Assembly (NCBI RefSeq): GCF_021462825.1
Contig: NZ_JAKEEB010000002.1
Span: 124,001-188,000, forward strand
Length of the DNA stretch: 64,000 bases
DNA from: Streptomyces glomeratus
GTDB taxonomy: Bacteria; Actinomycetota; Actinomycetes; Streptomycetales; Streptomycetaceae
Reading direction: 5' to 3'
Shown piece by piece: positions 19,532 to 28,901 of the stretch. Position numbers and translations under genes: made by a program. Under the pieces are notes generated by a model, which ran no database searches, was not told the origin of the DNA, and saw nothing but the letters and a program-made list of their open reading frames with translations. How positions within the stretch are numbered: position 1 is the stretch's first letter; each line of letters opens with the position of its first letter.

Positions 19532-19603
19532 GGGGTTCGTTCGGATCACCCCGGGGTCCGCGACCGCCCGGCGCCTGATCCGAACCGATCCGAACGAAAC
19601 CCC
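19532..19603. terminator. Convergent terminator
   Basis: GGGGTTCGTTCGGATC (19532-19547) pairs with GATCCGAACGAAACCCC (19587-19603), with one bulged A and a long loop. It lies between two convergent stop codons. Confidence 0.6.
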
Positions 19604-19620
19604 CTGGCCGCCCCGGTCGC

Positions 19621-20451
19621 TCAGATCAGGCCGTGTTCCCTGAGGTAGTCCATCTGCGCCCGTACCGACAGCTCGGCCGCCGGCCACAGGGAGCGGTCCA
19701 CGTCCGCGTACACATGGGCCACGACCTCGGCCGCCGTGCGGTGGCCGTCCTCGACCGCCGTCTCGACCTGTGCGAGACGGTGGGCCCGGTGGGCGAGGTA
19801 GTACTCGACGGCGCCCTGGGCGTCCTCGAGGACGGGCCCGTGGCCGGGGAGCACGGTGTGGACGCCGTCGTCGACCGTGAGCGACCTCAGACGGCGCAGG
19901 GAGTCCAGATAGTCCCCCAGGCGACCGTCGGGATGCGCCACGACCGTCGTGCCGCGGCCCAGGATGGTGTCACCGGTCAGGACCGCCCGGTCGGCCGGGA
20001 GGTGGAAGCACAGGGAGTCGGCGGTGTGACCCGGCGTCGGCACCACCCGCAGCTCGAGGCCACCCACGGTGACGACGTCCCCGGGGCCGAGCCCCTCGTC
20101 GCCGAGCCGGAGCGCCGGGTCCAGGGCGCGCACCTTGGTGCGCGTCAGCTCGGCGAACCGCGCGGCCCCCTCCGCATGGTCCGGATGGCCGTGCGTGAGC
20201 AGGGTGAGCGCGACCCGTCTGCCCGACTTCTCCACCGTTTCGATCACATGGCGCAGGTGCCCGTCGTCGAGCGGGCCCGGGTCGATGACCACCGCCAGCT
20301 CGGAGTCGGGCTCGGAGACTATCCAGGTGTTGGTGCCGTCGAGGGTCATCGCCGACGCGTTGGGGGCGAGGACGTTCACCGCGCGCGCGGTGGCGGGACC
20401 GCTGAGGACCCCGCCGCGCGGCTGGCCGGGGAGTGCTGCGGCGTCCGTCAT
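19621..20451 (-). CDS. MBL-fold metallohydrolase (beta-lactamase-like, LACTB2 type)
   Basis: 276 residues from ATG 20451, with GGAAGG upstream. The metal-binding motif THGHPDHAEG (HxHxDH), TPGHTADS and LTGDTILG give the full set of zinc ligands, followed by the winged-helix-like C-terminal part typical of the LACTB2/YflN group. Orthologous position to Rv3677c beside crp. The Nudix gene lies just upstream on the same strand (25 bp gap), so they are probably one operon. The substrate is unproven; relatives are nucleases or thioesterases. Confidence 0.88.
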   Translation of the reverse strand: MTDAAALPGQPRGGVLSGPATARAVNVLAPNASAMTLDGTNTWIVSEPDSELAVVIDPGPLDDGHLRHVIETVEKSGRRVALTLLTHGHPDHAEGAARFAELTRTKVRALDPALRLGDEGLGPGDVVTVGGLELRVVPTPGHTADSLCFHLPADRAVLTGDTILGRGTTVVAHPDGRLGDYLDSLRRLRSLTVDDGVHTVLPGHGPVLEDAQGAVEYYLAHRAHRLAQVETAVEDGHRTAAEVVAHVYADVDRSLWPAAELSVRAQMDYLREHGLI

Positions 20452-20476
20452 GCGGGGGAGCCTTCCGTCGCGTAGG

Positions 20477-21346
20477 TCATGCGGGCGCTTCACCCGTCGG
20501 GATGTGCCTGGTGAACTCGTCGTGCCCGGGCCAGGCCAGGACGACCTGGCCGTCCTCCAGGTGGGCCCTGGCCAGCACCGGCGCCAGATCACGGCCGGGC
20601 GCGGCCTTGAGCGCGTCGGCGGCGGTGGCGTACGGCACCAGCTGGCGCAGGGTCGCGATGGTGGGCGGCATCATCAGCAGCTCGCCCTTGTCGTACGAGT
20701 CGGCCGCGTCGCGGGGGCGGATCCACACGGTCCGGTCGGCCTCCGTGGAGGCGTTGCGGGTGCGCTGCCCTTCGGGGAGGGCGGCCACGAAGAACCAGGT
20801 GTCGTAGCGGCGGGGCTCGAACTCGGGGGTGATCCAGCGGGTCCACGCGCCGAGCAGGTCGGAGCGCAGGACAAGTCCCCGGCGGTCGAGGAACTCGGCG
20901 AAGGAGAGGTCACGGGCGACCAGGGACGCGCGGTCCGCCTCCCAGTCCTCGCCGGTGGTGTCTCCGACGACCGTCTCGGGGGTGGGGCCGGCGAGCAGGA
21001 CGCCGGCCTCCTCGTACGTCTCCCGTACGGCGGCGCAGACGATGGCCTGGGCGGATGTCTCGTCGACGCCCAGGCGGCCCGCCCACCACGCGCGCGTGGG
21101 GCCCGCCCAGCCGATGCGGCGGTCGTGGTCGCGCGGGTCGACACCGCCGCCCGGGTAGGCGTACGCGCCTCCGGCGAAGGCCATGGAGGCGCGTCTGCGC
21201 AGCATGTGCACGGCGGGGGCGCCGTCGGTGTCCCTCAGGAGCATCACGGTGGCCGCACGCTTGGGGGTGACCGGGGTGAGCGTGCCCTCCGCGAGCGCGC
21301 GGATCCGTGACGGCCACTCCGGTGGAAACCACTGCCCATTCGCCAT
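20477..21346 (-). CDS. Nudix hydrolase (NUDT19-like)
   Basis: 289 residues. A diverged Nudix box is formed by GGAYAYPGGGVDPRD and AAVRETYEEAGVLL, separated by a 40-residue insertion as in NUDT7/NUDT19-type enzymes. The C-terminal part is helical. The start has TAGCCT six bases upstream (21353-21358 on the complementary strand) and no Shine-Dalgarno, so the mRNA is probably leaderless. Likely substrates in this group are CoA derivatives or nucleoside diphosphates, not determinable here. First gene of the unit with the MBL hydrolase. Confidence 0.85.
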   Translation of the reverse strand: MANGQWFPPEWPSRIRALAEGTLTPVTPKRAATVMLLRDTDGAPAVHMLRRRASMAFAGGAYAYPGGGVDPRDHDRRIGWAGPTRAWWAGRLGVDETSAQAIVCAAVRETYEEAGVLLAGPTPETVVGDTTGEDWEADRASLVARDLSFAEFLDRRGLVLRSDLLGAWTRWITPEFEPRRYDTWFFVAALPEGQRTRNASTEADRTVWIRPRDAADSYDKGELLMMPPTIATLRQLVPYATAADALKAAPGRDLAPVLARAHLEDGQVVLAWPGHDEFTRHIPTGEAPA

Positions 21347-21510
21347 GGGCGGAGGCTATCCCTTAGTGCGCGGATGTTCGAGAGGCAGTGATCGCCACAC
21401 CCGGCGGGTCACCGGCCGCACCCGGCGGGTGCCCGCCGAACGGCGCCCCCCTGGAGGAGCCGTCCAGGGCCTGCGCCGGTCTTGCGGGGCCTGACGTCGG
21501 ACGGACGCGA

Positions 21511-21978
21511 TCACGCCTCCGTGAGCTCCACCTGGATCTCCACCTCGACCGGCGCGTCCAGCGGCAGCACCGCCACGCCGACCGCGCTGCGGGCGTGCAC
21601 GCCCCGGTCACCGAGGACCTCGCCGAGCAGTTCGCTGGCGCCGTTGACGACGCCCGGCTGACCCGTGAAGTCCGCGGCCGACGCCACGAAGCCGACGACC
21701 TTCACCACGCGCGCGATGCGGTCCAGGTCACCCGTGACGGACTTGACGGCGGCGAGCGCGTTCAGCGCGCATGTGCGGGCCAGGTCCTTGGCCTCCTCCG
21801 CGGTGACCTCGGCGCCGACCTTGCCGGTCACCGGGAGCTTGCCGTCCACCATCGGAAGCTGCCCGGAGGTGTACACGTACACCCCGGACCGCACGGCCGG
21901 CTGGTAGGCGGCCAGCGGCGGCACGACCTCCGGGAGCGTCAGCCCGAGTTCGGCGATCCGGGACTCGACCGCGCTCAT
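21511..21978 (-). CDS. RidA (YjgF/YER057c) family protein
   Basis: 155 residues from ATG 21978. The RidA fold is recognised from VYTSGQLPM, the conserved HARSAVGVAVLPLDAPVEVE end with its arginine, and the length. RidA members hydrolyse reactive enamine/imine intermediates released by PLP enzymes. The start overlaps the stop of the upstream DUF4177-like gene (ATGA), so the two are co-translated. Matches the RidA gene Rv3678c in the mycobacterial block. Confidence 0.9.
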   Translation of the reverse strand: MSAVESRIAELGLTLPEVVPPLAAYQPAVRSGVYVYTSGQLPMVDGKLPVTGKVGAEVTAEEAKDLARTCALNALAAVKSVTGDLDRIARVVKVVGFVASAADFTGQPGVVNGASELLGEVLGDRGVHARSAVGVAVLPLDAPVEVEIQVELTEA

Positions 21979-22136
21979 GCCTGCTTCTCCCGCTTCAGGT
22001 AGGCCACCAGCTGCTCGGGGTTGTTCGGCCCGGGCACCACCTGGACGAGCTCCCAGCCGTCCTCGCCCCAGGTGTCCAGAATCTGCTTCGTGGCGTGGAC
22101 GAGCAGCGGCACGGTTGCGTATTCCCACTTGGTCAT
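21975..22136 (-). CDS. DUF4177-like small protein
   Basis: 53 residues, beginning MTKWEYATVPLLVHATKQ and containing the WGEDGWELVQVVPG block typical of DUF4177-type proteins. It has TACAGT six bases before the ATG (22143-22148 on the complementary strand), so the transcript is probably leaderless. Its stop overlaps the RidA start by four bases. Function unknown; its conserved coupling to RidA suggests a shared role. Confidence 0.82.
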   Translation of the reverse strand: MTKWEYATVPLLVHATKQILDTWGEDGWELVQVVPGPNNPEQLVAYLKREKQA

Positions 22137-22322
22137 GGGCCGACTGTAGCCGCTGTCGCGGCCGGGGCATGCGGCCGACCACGGGCCCGTGCGCCCAAGG
22201 CCCGCGACCGGACGCGAGCCGGGCCGATCGGGAGGTGCGGGCCGAGGGCGACCCGGCAGACGACCGAGGATCCGGCCGGGCGGGCCCCTGCGCGGCCCGG
22301 CGTGGGCCGACTGTGACGGGCG

Positions 22323-22367
22323 TTGTCCACAGCCTCGCGCGTAGCCCGCGCGCGGACTGGTTAGGCT
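22323..22367 (+). promoter_or_regulatory. Leaderless promoter with TTGTCCACA box upstream of the ArsA-like pair
   Basis: TTGTCCACA (22323-22331) is followed by a CGCGC/GCGCG inverted repeat and a TAGGCT -10 box (22362-22367), seven bases from the GTG start. A matching layout precedes the metallophosphoesterase and the S9 peptidase genes. Confidence 0.55.
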
Positions 22368-22374
22368 CGAAGAC

Positions 22375-23352
22375 GTGAGCAGGCTCCAGGTCGTCAGCGG
22401 CAAGGGCGGGACCGGTAAGACGACGGTCGCCGCGACACTCGCGCTCTCCCTCGCGACCGAGGGCAAACGCACCCTTCTCGTCGAGGTCGAGGGCAGACAG
22501 GGCATCGCGCAACTCTTCGAGACGGAAGCGCTTCCGTACGAGGAGCGCAAGATCGCCGTGGCCCCGGACGGCGGCGAGGTGTACGCGCTGGCCATCGACC
22601 CCGAATTGGCCCTTCTGGACTACCTCCAGATGTTCTACAAACTGGGCGGCGCGGGACGGGCCCTGAAGAAGCTCGGAGCCATCGACTTCGCCACCACCAT
22701 CGCGCCCGGCCTGAGGGACGTGCTCCTCACGGGCAAGGCGTGCGAGGCCGTCCGCCGGAAGGACAGAAGCGGCAGGTTCGCGTACGACTACGTGGTGATG
22801 GACGCACCCCCCACCGGACGCATCACCCGCTTCCTTAACGTGAACGACGAGGTGGCGGGCCTCGCCAAGATCGGCCCGATACACAATCAGGCCCAGGCGG
22901 TGATGCGGGTGCTGAAGTCCCCGGAGACGGCCGTGCACATGGTGACGCTTCTGGAGGAGATGCCCGTCCAGGAGACCGCGGACGGAATCACCGAACTGCG
23001 CTCCGCCGGCCTTCCGGTGGGCCGGATCATCGTGAACATGGTGCGGCCCACGATCCTGGACGAGCCCGAGCTGGACCTCGCGCACGCCGTGCCGCGGACG
23101 GCCCTCGCCAAGACCCTGTCGAATGCCGGGCTCGGCGGTGCGCGCCGCGGCGGGCTCGCGGAGCGGCTGGTGGACCCGCTGCTCCAGCAGGCCGACGAGT
23201 ACGCGGAGCGGTTCGCCCTGGAGCGCGAGCAGCGCGCCGTGCTCACGGACCTCGGTCTGCCACTGCACGAACTGCCGCTGCTCGCCGAGGGCATGGACCT
23301 GGCGGGCCTGTACGAACTGGCCACGGAACTGCGTCAGCAAGGGATCTCATGA
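22375..23352 (+). CDS. ArsA/Get3-like ATPase, first of a pair
   Basis: 325 residues from GTG 22375. The deviant Walker A GKGGTGKTT (residues 9-17) and VVMDAPPTGR (switch II region) place it in the ArsA/GET3 group. It has one ATPase domain, without arsenite-binding cysteines typical of ArsA. The partner gene overlaps by four bases. In mycobacteria the same pair (Rv3679-Rv3680) lies between RidA and whiB4, as here with wblA, and forms a complex; arsenic transport is therefore not implied. Confidence 0.88.
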   Translation: MSRLQVVSGKGGTGKTTVAATLALSLATEGKRTLLVEVEGRQGIAQLFETEALPYEERKIAVAPDGGEVYALAIDPELALLDYLQMFYKLGGAGRALKKLGAIDFATTIAPGLRDVLLTGKACEAVRRKDRSGRFAYDYVVMDAPPTGRITRFLNVNDEVAGLAKIGPIHNQAQAVMRVLKSPETAVHMVTLLEEMPVQETADGITELRSAGLPVGRIIVNMVRPTILDEPELDLAHAVPRTALAKTLSNAGLGGARRGGLAERLVDPLLQQADEYAERFALEREQRAVLTDLGLPLHELPLLAEGMDLAGLYELATELRQQGIS

Positions 23353-24728
23353 GTAGTCCGGACCCAGCCCCCACGCACGACGACAAGGCGTCCACGGACC
23401 ACACGGACACGGGCTCTTCACGCGCGCTGAAGCACGTACCCGTCCTGGAGGTCGACCCGCTCCTCGACGACCCGAGCACCCGCATCGTGGTGTGCTGCGG
23501 CTCCGGTGGCGTCGGCAAGACGACCACGGCGGCGGCCCTGGGGCTGCGGGCCGCCGAGCGCGGCCGCAAGGTGGTCGTGCTCACCATCGACCCGGCCCGC
23601 AGGCTGGCTCAGTCGATGGGCATCGACGCGCTGGGCAACAGTCCCCGGCGGGTGAAGGGCATCGAGGACGCCGCGGGCGGCGAACTGCACGCCATGATGC
23701 TCGACATGAAGCGCACCTTCGACGAGATCGTCGAGGCGCACGCGGATCCCGACCGGGCGGCCGCCATTCTGGGCAACCCCTTCTACCAGTCGCTCTCGGC
23801 GGGCTTCGCGGGCACGCAGGAGTACATGGCGATGGAGAAGCTGGGGCAGCTGCGCGCACGGGACGAGTGGGACCTCATCGTCGTCGACACACCGCCCTCG
23901 CGCTCGGCGCTGGACTTCCTGGACGCCCCCAAACGGCTCGGGTCGTTCCTGGACGGCAAGCTGATCCGGGTGCTGATGGCCCCGGCGAAGGTGGGCGGCC
24001 GTGCGGGGATGAAGTTCCTGAACGTCGGGATGTCGATGATGACCGGCGTCCTGGGGAAGCTGCTCGGGGGTCAGCTCCTCAAAGACGTCCAGACGTTCGT
24101 GGCCGCCATGGACACCATGTTCGGCGGGTTCCGTACGCGCGCGGACGCCACGTACAAGCTGCTGCAGGCGCCGGGCACGGCGTTCCTGGTGGTGGCGGCT
24201 CCGGAGCGGGACGCGTTGCGCGAGGCCGCGTACTTCGTGGAGCGGCTGGCCGCCGAGGACATGCCGCTGGCCGGTCTCGTTCTCAACCGGGTGCACGGCA
24301 GCAGCGCCGCACAGCTGTCGGCCGAGCGGGCGCTCGCCGCCGCCGAAAATCTTGAAGACCCCCGCATTGTGGATCAGCAGGACGGGAAAGCTGGTCTTCG
24401 TAACTCTCCCGACACGTACGGAAGTTCAGAACCCCCCTCATCCGATGCATCTGTTCCCGACGCAGGCTCCCCCGCCTCCACGGACCAGGACCGGAGCATC
24501 GAGCAACTCACCGCGGGCCTGCTCCGGCTGCATGCCGAACGTATGCAGCTGCTCTCCCGCGAACAGCGCACACGTGACCGTTTCACCGCCCGCCACCCCG
24601 AGGTGGCCGTGGCGGAGGTGGCCGCGCTGCCCGGCGACGTCCACGACCTTGCGGGGCTACGGGACATCGGGGACCGCCTCGCGGCGAACGGACCGGAATA
24701 CGCCGAGGAGCGTGAAGCGCGCGCGTAG
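23349..24728 (+). CDS. ArsA/Get3-like ATPase, second of a pair
   Basis: 459 residues, start overlapping the previous stop (ATGA at 23349). A 40-residue acidic leader precedes CCGSGGVGKTT (near residue 55), then LTIDPARRLAQSMG and VVDTPPSRSALDF, the ArsA/GET3 signature elements. A Ser/Pro/Asp-rich linker of about 40 residues (around 355-395) separates the ATPase from a helical C-terminal segment. It very probably forms a hetero-oligomer with the first ATPase. Convergent with wblA. Confidence 0.88.
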   Translation: MSSPDPAPTHDDKASTDHTDTGSSRALKHVPVLEVDPLLDDPSTRIVVCCGSGGVGKTTTAAALGLRAAERGRKVVVLTIDPARRLAQSMGIDALGNSPRRVKGIEDAAGGELHAMMLDMKRTFDEIVEAHADPDRAAAILGNPFYQSLSAGFAGTQEYMAMEKLGQLRARDEWDLIVVDTPPSRSALDFLDAPKRLGSFLDGKLIRVLMAPAKVGGRAGMKFLNVGMSMMTGVLGKLLGGQLLKDVQTFVAAMDTMFGGFRTRADATYKLLQAPGTAFLVVAAPERDALREAAYFVERLAAEDMPLAGLVLNRVHGSSAAQLSAERALAAAENLEDPRIVDQQDGKAGLRNSPDTYGSSEPPSSDASVPDAGSPASTDQDRSIEQLTAGLLRLHAERMQLLSREQRTRDRFTARHPEVAVAEVAALPGDVHDLAGLRDIGDRLAANGPEYAEEREARA

Positions 24729-25110
24729 GGGCTCCCGGGTGCCTGCCCTGCTCCCACGGCGCCTGCTACGGCGTCCGCGCTGCTAGTGGGCGTGACGTAG
24801 CGCATGTGTGAGGGCCTGAGTTGATGGCCCTTCTGGTCGATGCCGCATGCCCGGGCGGTGGGGGGGTGGCACATGCCCGCGAGGGCACGGCACAGCCGTA
24901 CCTCGGGCACGCCTCTCAGACGCCGGCCGACGAGGAGATCGATCCCCCGGGCCATGCCACAACCGCTCAAGGACACACCGGAAACACCACTGGCCACAGT
25001 CCGACGGCCGACAGTCAACCCGCGGAAGTCCAACCGCAGACAGTGCAATCGCCCAAGGTTGAACGCCGAAAGTCAGGCAGCCCCGGAGCCGCGCCCGGCG
25101 GTGGCCGCGC
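24729..25110. other. Intergenic, no gene seen
   Basis: Convergent 3' ends of the ATPase pair and wblA. Open frames here have weak codon bias. I see no clear hairpin terminator or RNA. Confidence 0.4.
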
Positions 25111-25449
25111 TCAGCTCACCGCCGCGTAGCTCTCGTATGCCTCTTCCTCGTCGAGGGGCAGCAGGCCCGCTCCACGCTCATACTCCGTACGTGCGGTCTC
25201 CAGCAGGCGACGCCACGAGGTGACGGTCGGCCGCCTGCGCAGCAGTGCGCGACGCTCACGCTCCGTCATGCCACCCCACACGCCGAACTCGACGCGGTTG
25301 TCGAGTGCGTCGGCCAGACATTCGGTGCGTACCGGGCATCCGGTGCACACCGCCTTGGCCCTGTTCTGCGCTGCTCCCTGAACGAACAGTTCATCCGGAT
25401 CGGTAGTGCGGCAGGCCGCCTGCGCACTCCAGTCGGTTACCCAGCCCAT
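25111..25449 (-). CDS. wblA: WblA, WhiB-like [4Fe-4S] developmental regulator
   Basis: 112 residues from ATG 25449, the length I recall for Streptomyces WblA; an in-frame GTG at 25506 would add 19 residues. Iron-sulfur ligands Cys13, Cys35, Cys38 and Cys44 (C-X21-C-X2-C-X5-C) precede the GVWGG turn (residues 55-59) and the basic RRALLRRRP tail. WblA is needed for aerial hyphae to become spores and represses antibiotic production. The neighbouring ATPase pair and penicillin-binding gene match whiB4 (Rv3681c) and ponA2, which supports orthology. The long AT-richer upstream region fits complex regulation. Confidence 0.95.
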   Translation of the reverse strand: MGWVTDWSAQAACRTTDPDELFVQGAAQNRAKAVCTGCPVRTECLADALDNRVEFGVWGGMTERERRALLRRRPTVTSWRRLLETARTEYERGAGLLPLDEEEAYESYAAVS

Positions 25450-25858
25450 ACCGGCGCCGTCCTCTCCCGAATCGAGGCTCCCCCACGGCGGCAGCGGCAT
25501 ATTCACCGCCGCCAGTTGAGGACGTTACGGAAGGTGGGCACAGCGCAACACCCCCTGCGGGCCCAATCTTGAATGGTCCGAACGGACTATGGGTAAGCGG
25601 CAGATCACCCGGGGGAGTGAGCTGACGACATACGTGACTTTGGGGGCGAACCAGCACACTTCAGTTGCGTCACAACGGACGCCCGGTGACACACGAGGCG
25701 GATTCGGACACGCACCCAACAAAAAAGTTGGAGGAACACCGGAACGATTCGGGGTCGCCGGACGTACTTGATACGTGGCCCTGCTGCTGTGACAGTTGTG
25801 AGCAGCTTAGGCCAAGGCCTAGACGCGTGTCCGGCGAATGAGAACGTAGGCTGCCCTC
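25450..25858. promoter_or_regulatory. wblA/ponA divergent regulatory region
   Basis: Long divergent region, AT-rich around 25620-25730. CCAAC-A6-GTTGG (25716-25731) is a small perfect hairpin, in the wblA 5' region on the minus strand. On the plus strand TAGGCT (25847-25852) is six bases from the ponA start. Confidence 0.55.
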
Positions 25859-28174
25859 ATGCCAAAGAAGCGCTCGGGCGGGGGGCTGTCCCCCGTGCAG
25901 CAGGCCGCCAAGTTCCTCGGGGTCAGTGTGCTCGCGGGGGCGGTGATGGCCGGCATCGCGCTGCCCGCAGCGGGTGCGCTCGGACTCGCGGCCAAGGGGT
26001 CGGTCCAGGGATTCGACGAGATCCCGTCCAACCTGAAGAGCCCGCAGCTGAGCCAGCGCACCACCATTCTGGACAGCCAGGGCGGCCAGATCGCCACGGT
26101 CTACTCCCGCGACCGCACGGTGGTGGACCTCAAGGACATCTCGCCGTATATGCAGAAGGCGATCGTCGCGATCGAGGACTCGCGGTTCTACGAGCACGGC
26201 GCGATCGACCTGAAGGGCGTTCTGCGTGCGCTGAACCAGAACGCGCAGAGCGGAGGGGTCGCCCAGGGCGCCTCCACGCTCACGCAGCAACTGGTGAAGA
26301 ACTACTTCGTGGAGGAGGCCGGCGACGACCCGACGAAGGTCGCCCAGGCCACCCAGCAGACCCTCGGCCGCAAGGTCCGCGAGCTGAAGTACGCGATCCA
26401 GATCGAGGAGAAGCTCGGCAAGAAGAAGATCCTCGAGAACTATCTGAACATCACCTTCTTCGGCCAGCAGGCCTACGGCGTGGAGGCGGCCTCCGAACGC
26501 TATTTCTCCAAGCACGCCAAGGACCTCAAGCTCCAGGAGGCCGCGCTCCTCGCGGGCCTCGTCCAGTCCCCCACCCGGTACGACCCGGTGAACGACGAGG
26601 CGGAGGCCAAGAAGCGGCGCAATGTGGTGCTGCAGCGCATGGCCGATGTCCACGACATCACCCAGGCCGAGGCCGACAAGGCCAAGAAGACGGGCCTCGG
26701 GCTGAAGGTGAGCGAGCCGAAGAACGGCTGCATCACGGCGGTCAAGGGCGCGGGCTTCTTCTGCGACTACGTGCGCGAGGTGTTCCTGAACGACCCGATG
26801 TTCGGCAAGACCAAGGCCGACCGGGCGAAGATCTGGAACCGCGGCGGTCTGACGATCCACACGACGCTGGACCCACAGGCCCAGGAGTCGGTGCAGAAGT
26901 CGGTCAAGGGACACGTCAACAAGAGTGACGAGGTGGCCACCGCCGCGACCATCGTCGAGCCCGGCACCGGCAGGATCCTCGCGATGGGCCAGTCCCGTCC
27001 GTACGGCTTCGGCAAGAACGAGACGCAGATCAACCTCTCGGTCGACAAGGCCATGGGCGGCGGCGCGGGCTACCAGCCCGGTTCGACGTTCAAGCCGATC
27101 GTGGCCGCGGCCGCCATAGAGGGCGGCACGCCGGCGACCCAGGAGTACCCCTCGCCGTACGAGATGGAGTACCCGAGCCCGGTCGACGCCTGCGACGGCA
27201 AGAGGTGGATGAACTCGGAGAACGCCAAGCTCACCAACGAGAACGAGGAGGAGCACGGCCCGTACGGCATGAAGGAGGCGACCGCCAAGTCGGTCAACAC
27301 CTACTACGTGCAGCTGATCAGCGACATCGGCATCTGCCCGGTGATCAACATGGCCGGGAAGATGGGCGTGCGCCGTGCGGACGGGCTGAGCATCGACCAG
27401 GCCCCGTCGATCGCCCTCGGCACCCAGGAGATGTCGCCGCTGACGATGGCGAGCGCGTACGCGACCTTCGCCGACCGTGGCACGTACTGCACTCCCGTCG
27501 CCATCGAGTCGATCACGCAGACCGTCGGCAACCAGAAGAAGTCGCTGGCCGTCCCTAAGTCGACGTGCTCACGCGCCATGTCGGAGACCACCGCGGACAC
27601 GATCAACACGATCCTCAAGGGCGTGGTCGAGGACGGCACGGGTACGCAGGCCGGCCTCGGCAGCCGTCCCAGCGCGGGCAAGACCGGTACGACGGACTTC
27701 CGCTACGCGGCCTGGTTCGTCGGCTACACGCCGAACATGGCGGGCGCGGTCTGGGTGGGCGACCCGGCGCACAAGCGGCGCATGGTCAACATCACCATCG
27801 GTGGCACCCCCTACGCCAAGGTCTACGGCGGCCAGGTCCCGGGTCCGATCTGGCGCGACATGATGACGGGCGCGCTGGAGGGCAAGCCGGTCCAGGACTT
27901 CACCCTCGTCGACATCCCCGACAGCACCCACGACGAGGGGCAGGGCGACGAAGGGAACGACCAGGGGAACGGCAACGGCGGGCAGGGCGACGGCGGACTG
28001 ATCGGCGGACTGATCGGCGGACTGGGCCACGGCGGCGCCCACGGCGGAACCAACGGGACGACGACCGGGGCGACCGGCGGCGGCCCGGCCCCGTCGCCCT
28101 CCTTCTCCATCCCGGAGGGGTGGTTCCAGGGCAACGGAAACGGCGGGAACGGTACCGGCGGGCCGCGGGGTTAG
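25859..28174 (+). CDS. Bifunctional class A penicillin-binding protein (PonA2-like)
   Basis: 771 residues, leaderless start (TAGGCT six bases upstream). One transmembrane helix (about 17-40) anchors it. The GT51 glycosyltransferase domain has EDSRFYEHGAID (catalytic Glu106) and GASTLTQQLVKN. The transpeptidase domain has the SxxK serine Ser409 (GSTFKP), SVN at 478-480 and KTG at 608-610. It polymerises and cross-links peptidoglycan outside the membrane. The last 90 residues are a Gly/Asn/Thr-rich low-complexity tail. Same position as ponA2 (Rv3682) in mycobacteria. Confidence 0.96.
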   Translation: MPKKRSGGGLSPVQQAAKFLGVSVLAGAVMAGIALPAAGALGLAAKGSVQGFDEIPSNLKSPQLSQRTTILDSQGGQIATVYSRDRTVVDLKDISPYMQKAIVAIEDSRFYEHGAIDLKGVLRALNQNAQSGGVAQGASTLTQQLVKNYFVEEAGDDPTKVAQATQQTLGRKVRELKYAIQIEEKLGKKKILENYLNITFFGQQAYGVEAASERYFSKHAKDLKLQEAALLAGLVQSPTRYDPVNDEAEAKKRRNVVLQRMADVHDITQAEADKAKKTGLGLKVSEPKNGCITAVKGAGFFCDYVREVFLNDPMFGKTKADRAKIWNRGGLTIHTTLDPQAQESVQKSVKGHVNKSDEVATAATIVEPGTGRILAMGQSRPYGFGKNETQINLSVDKAMGGGAGYQPGSTFKPIVAAAAIEGGTPATQEYPSPYEMEYPSPVDACDGKRWMNSENAKLTNENEEEHGPYGMKEATAKSVNTYYVQLISDIGICPVINMAGKMGVRRADGLSIDQAPSIALGTQEMSPLTMASAYATFADRGTYCTPVAIESITQTVGNQKKSLAVPKSTCSRAMSETTADTINTILKGVVEDGTGTQAGLGSRPSAGKTGTTDFRYAAWFVGYTPNMAGAVWVGDPAHKRRMVNITIGGTPYAKVYGGQVPGPIWRDMMTGALEGKPVQDFTLVDIPDSTHDEGQGDEGNDQGNGNGGQGDGGLIGGLIGGLGHGGAHGGTNGTTTGATGGGPAPSPSFSIPEGWFQGNGNGGNGTGGPRG

Positions 28175-28215
28175 CTCCCGCTCAGGACGCCCCGGCCGGC
28201 GTCCGGTACGACGAC

Positions 28216-28246
28216 GGGGGCGCCCCTCACCCGGAGGGGCGCCCCC
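28216..28246. terminator. Bidirectional terminator
   Basis: Perfect 12-bp arms, GGGGGCGCCCCT and AGGGGCGCCCCC, with a seven-base loop, between convergent genes. Confidence 0.8.
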
Positions 28247-28280
28247 GCTGCCATGAGCGCCGGGGCGACGGGTGGGCCGG

Positions 28281-28748
28281 TCAGCTCCCTGCGAGGAGCT
28301 GCTTGACCACGGCGGCGACGCGTCCGCCCTCCGCCTGGCCCGCGACCTTCGGGTTGACGATCTTCATGACCTGGCCCATGGCGCGCGGGCCCTCGGCGCC
28401 CGCCGCCTTCGCCTCCTCCACGGCCTGGGCGACGATCTGCCGCAGCTCGTCGTCGGACAGCTGCTTGGGCAGGTACGCGGCGAGCACCTCGCCCTCCGCC
28501 TTCTCCCGCTCGGCCTGCTCGGTGCGGCCGCCCTGGGCGAAGGCATCGGCGGCCTCCCGGCGCTTCTTCGCCTCGCGGGTGATCACCTTGGTGACCTCCT
28601 CGTCGGAGAGCTCGCGCTTCTCCTTGCCCGCGACCTCCTCCTTGGTGATCGCGGCGAGCGTCAGCCGGAGCGTCGAGGAGCGGAGCTCGTCGCGCTCCTT
28701 GATCGCGGCGTTGAGGTCTTCCTGCAGCTTCGACTTGAGCGTGGTCAT
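28281..28748 (-). CDS. GatB/YqeY domain protein
   Basis: 155 residues, helical and highly charged, with the YqeY pattern: N-terminal LKSKLQEDLNAAIKERD, middle SDEEVTKVITREAKKR, and C-terminal GPRAMGQVMKIVNPKVAG helix shared with the GatB tail. That tail binds tRNA in the amidotransferase; free YqeY proteins have no settled function. GACAAT lies seven bases before the ATG and no Shine-Dalgarno is present, so it is probably leaderless. Confidence 0.92.
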   Translation of the reverse strand: MTTLKSKLQEDLNAAIKERDELRSSTLRLTLAAITKEEVAGKEKRELSDEEVTKVITREAKKRREAADAFAQGGRTEQAEREKAEGEVLAAYLPKQLSDDELRQIVAQAVEEAKAAGAEGPRAMGQVMKIVNPKVAGQAEGGRVAAVVKQLLAGS

Positions 28749-28851
28749 GGCTCCGATTGTCGCAGGTGTGCCGGGGCGGCCGCCCCATGATTTCCGGTGG
28801 CGCGGAGGTGTTGCGACTCCCCAACTCGCCCACGCTGCCGCCCGGCCGCGG

Positions 28852-28895
28852 TTGTCCACAGGCGGGCGCGTGACGCGCCGGGATTCTGACACGAT
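28852..28895 (+). promoter_or_regulatory. Leaderless promoter with TTGTCCACA box
   Basis: TTGTCCACA (28852-28860), then the perfect palindrome GGCGCGT-G-ACGCGCC, then CACGAT (28890-28895) six bases before the ATG. Same design as at 22323 and 52616. Confidence 0.55.
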
Positions 28896-28901
28896 GGTCG
28901 T

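Noticed and set aside
22375..24728. Arsenite efflux ATPases
   Set aside because: No arsenite-binding cysteine pattern, no arsB/arsR nearby, and the pair has a conserved non-arsenic context.
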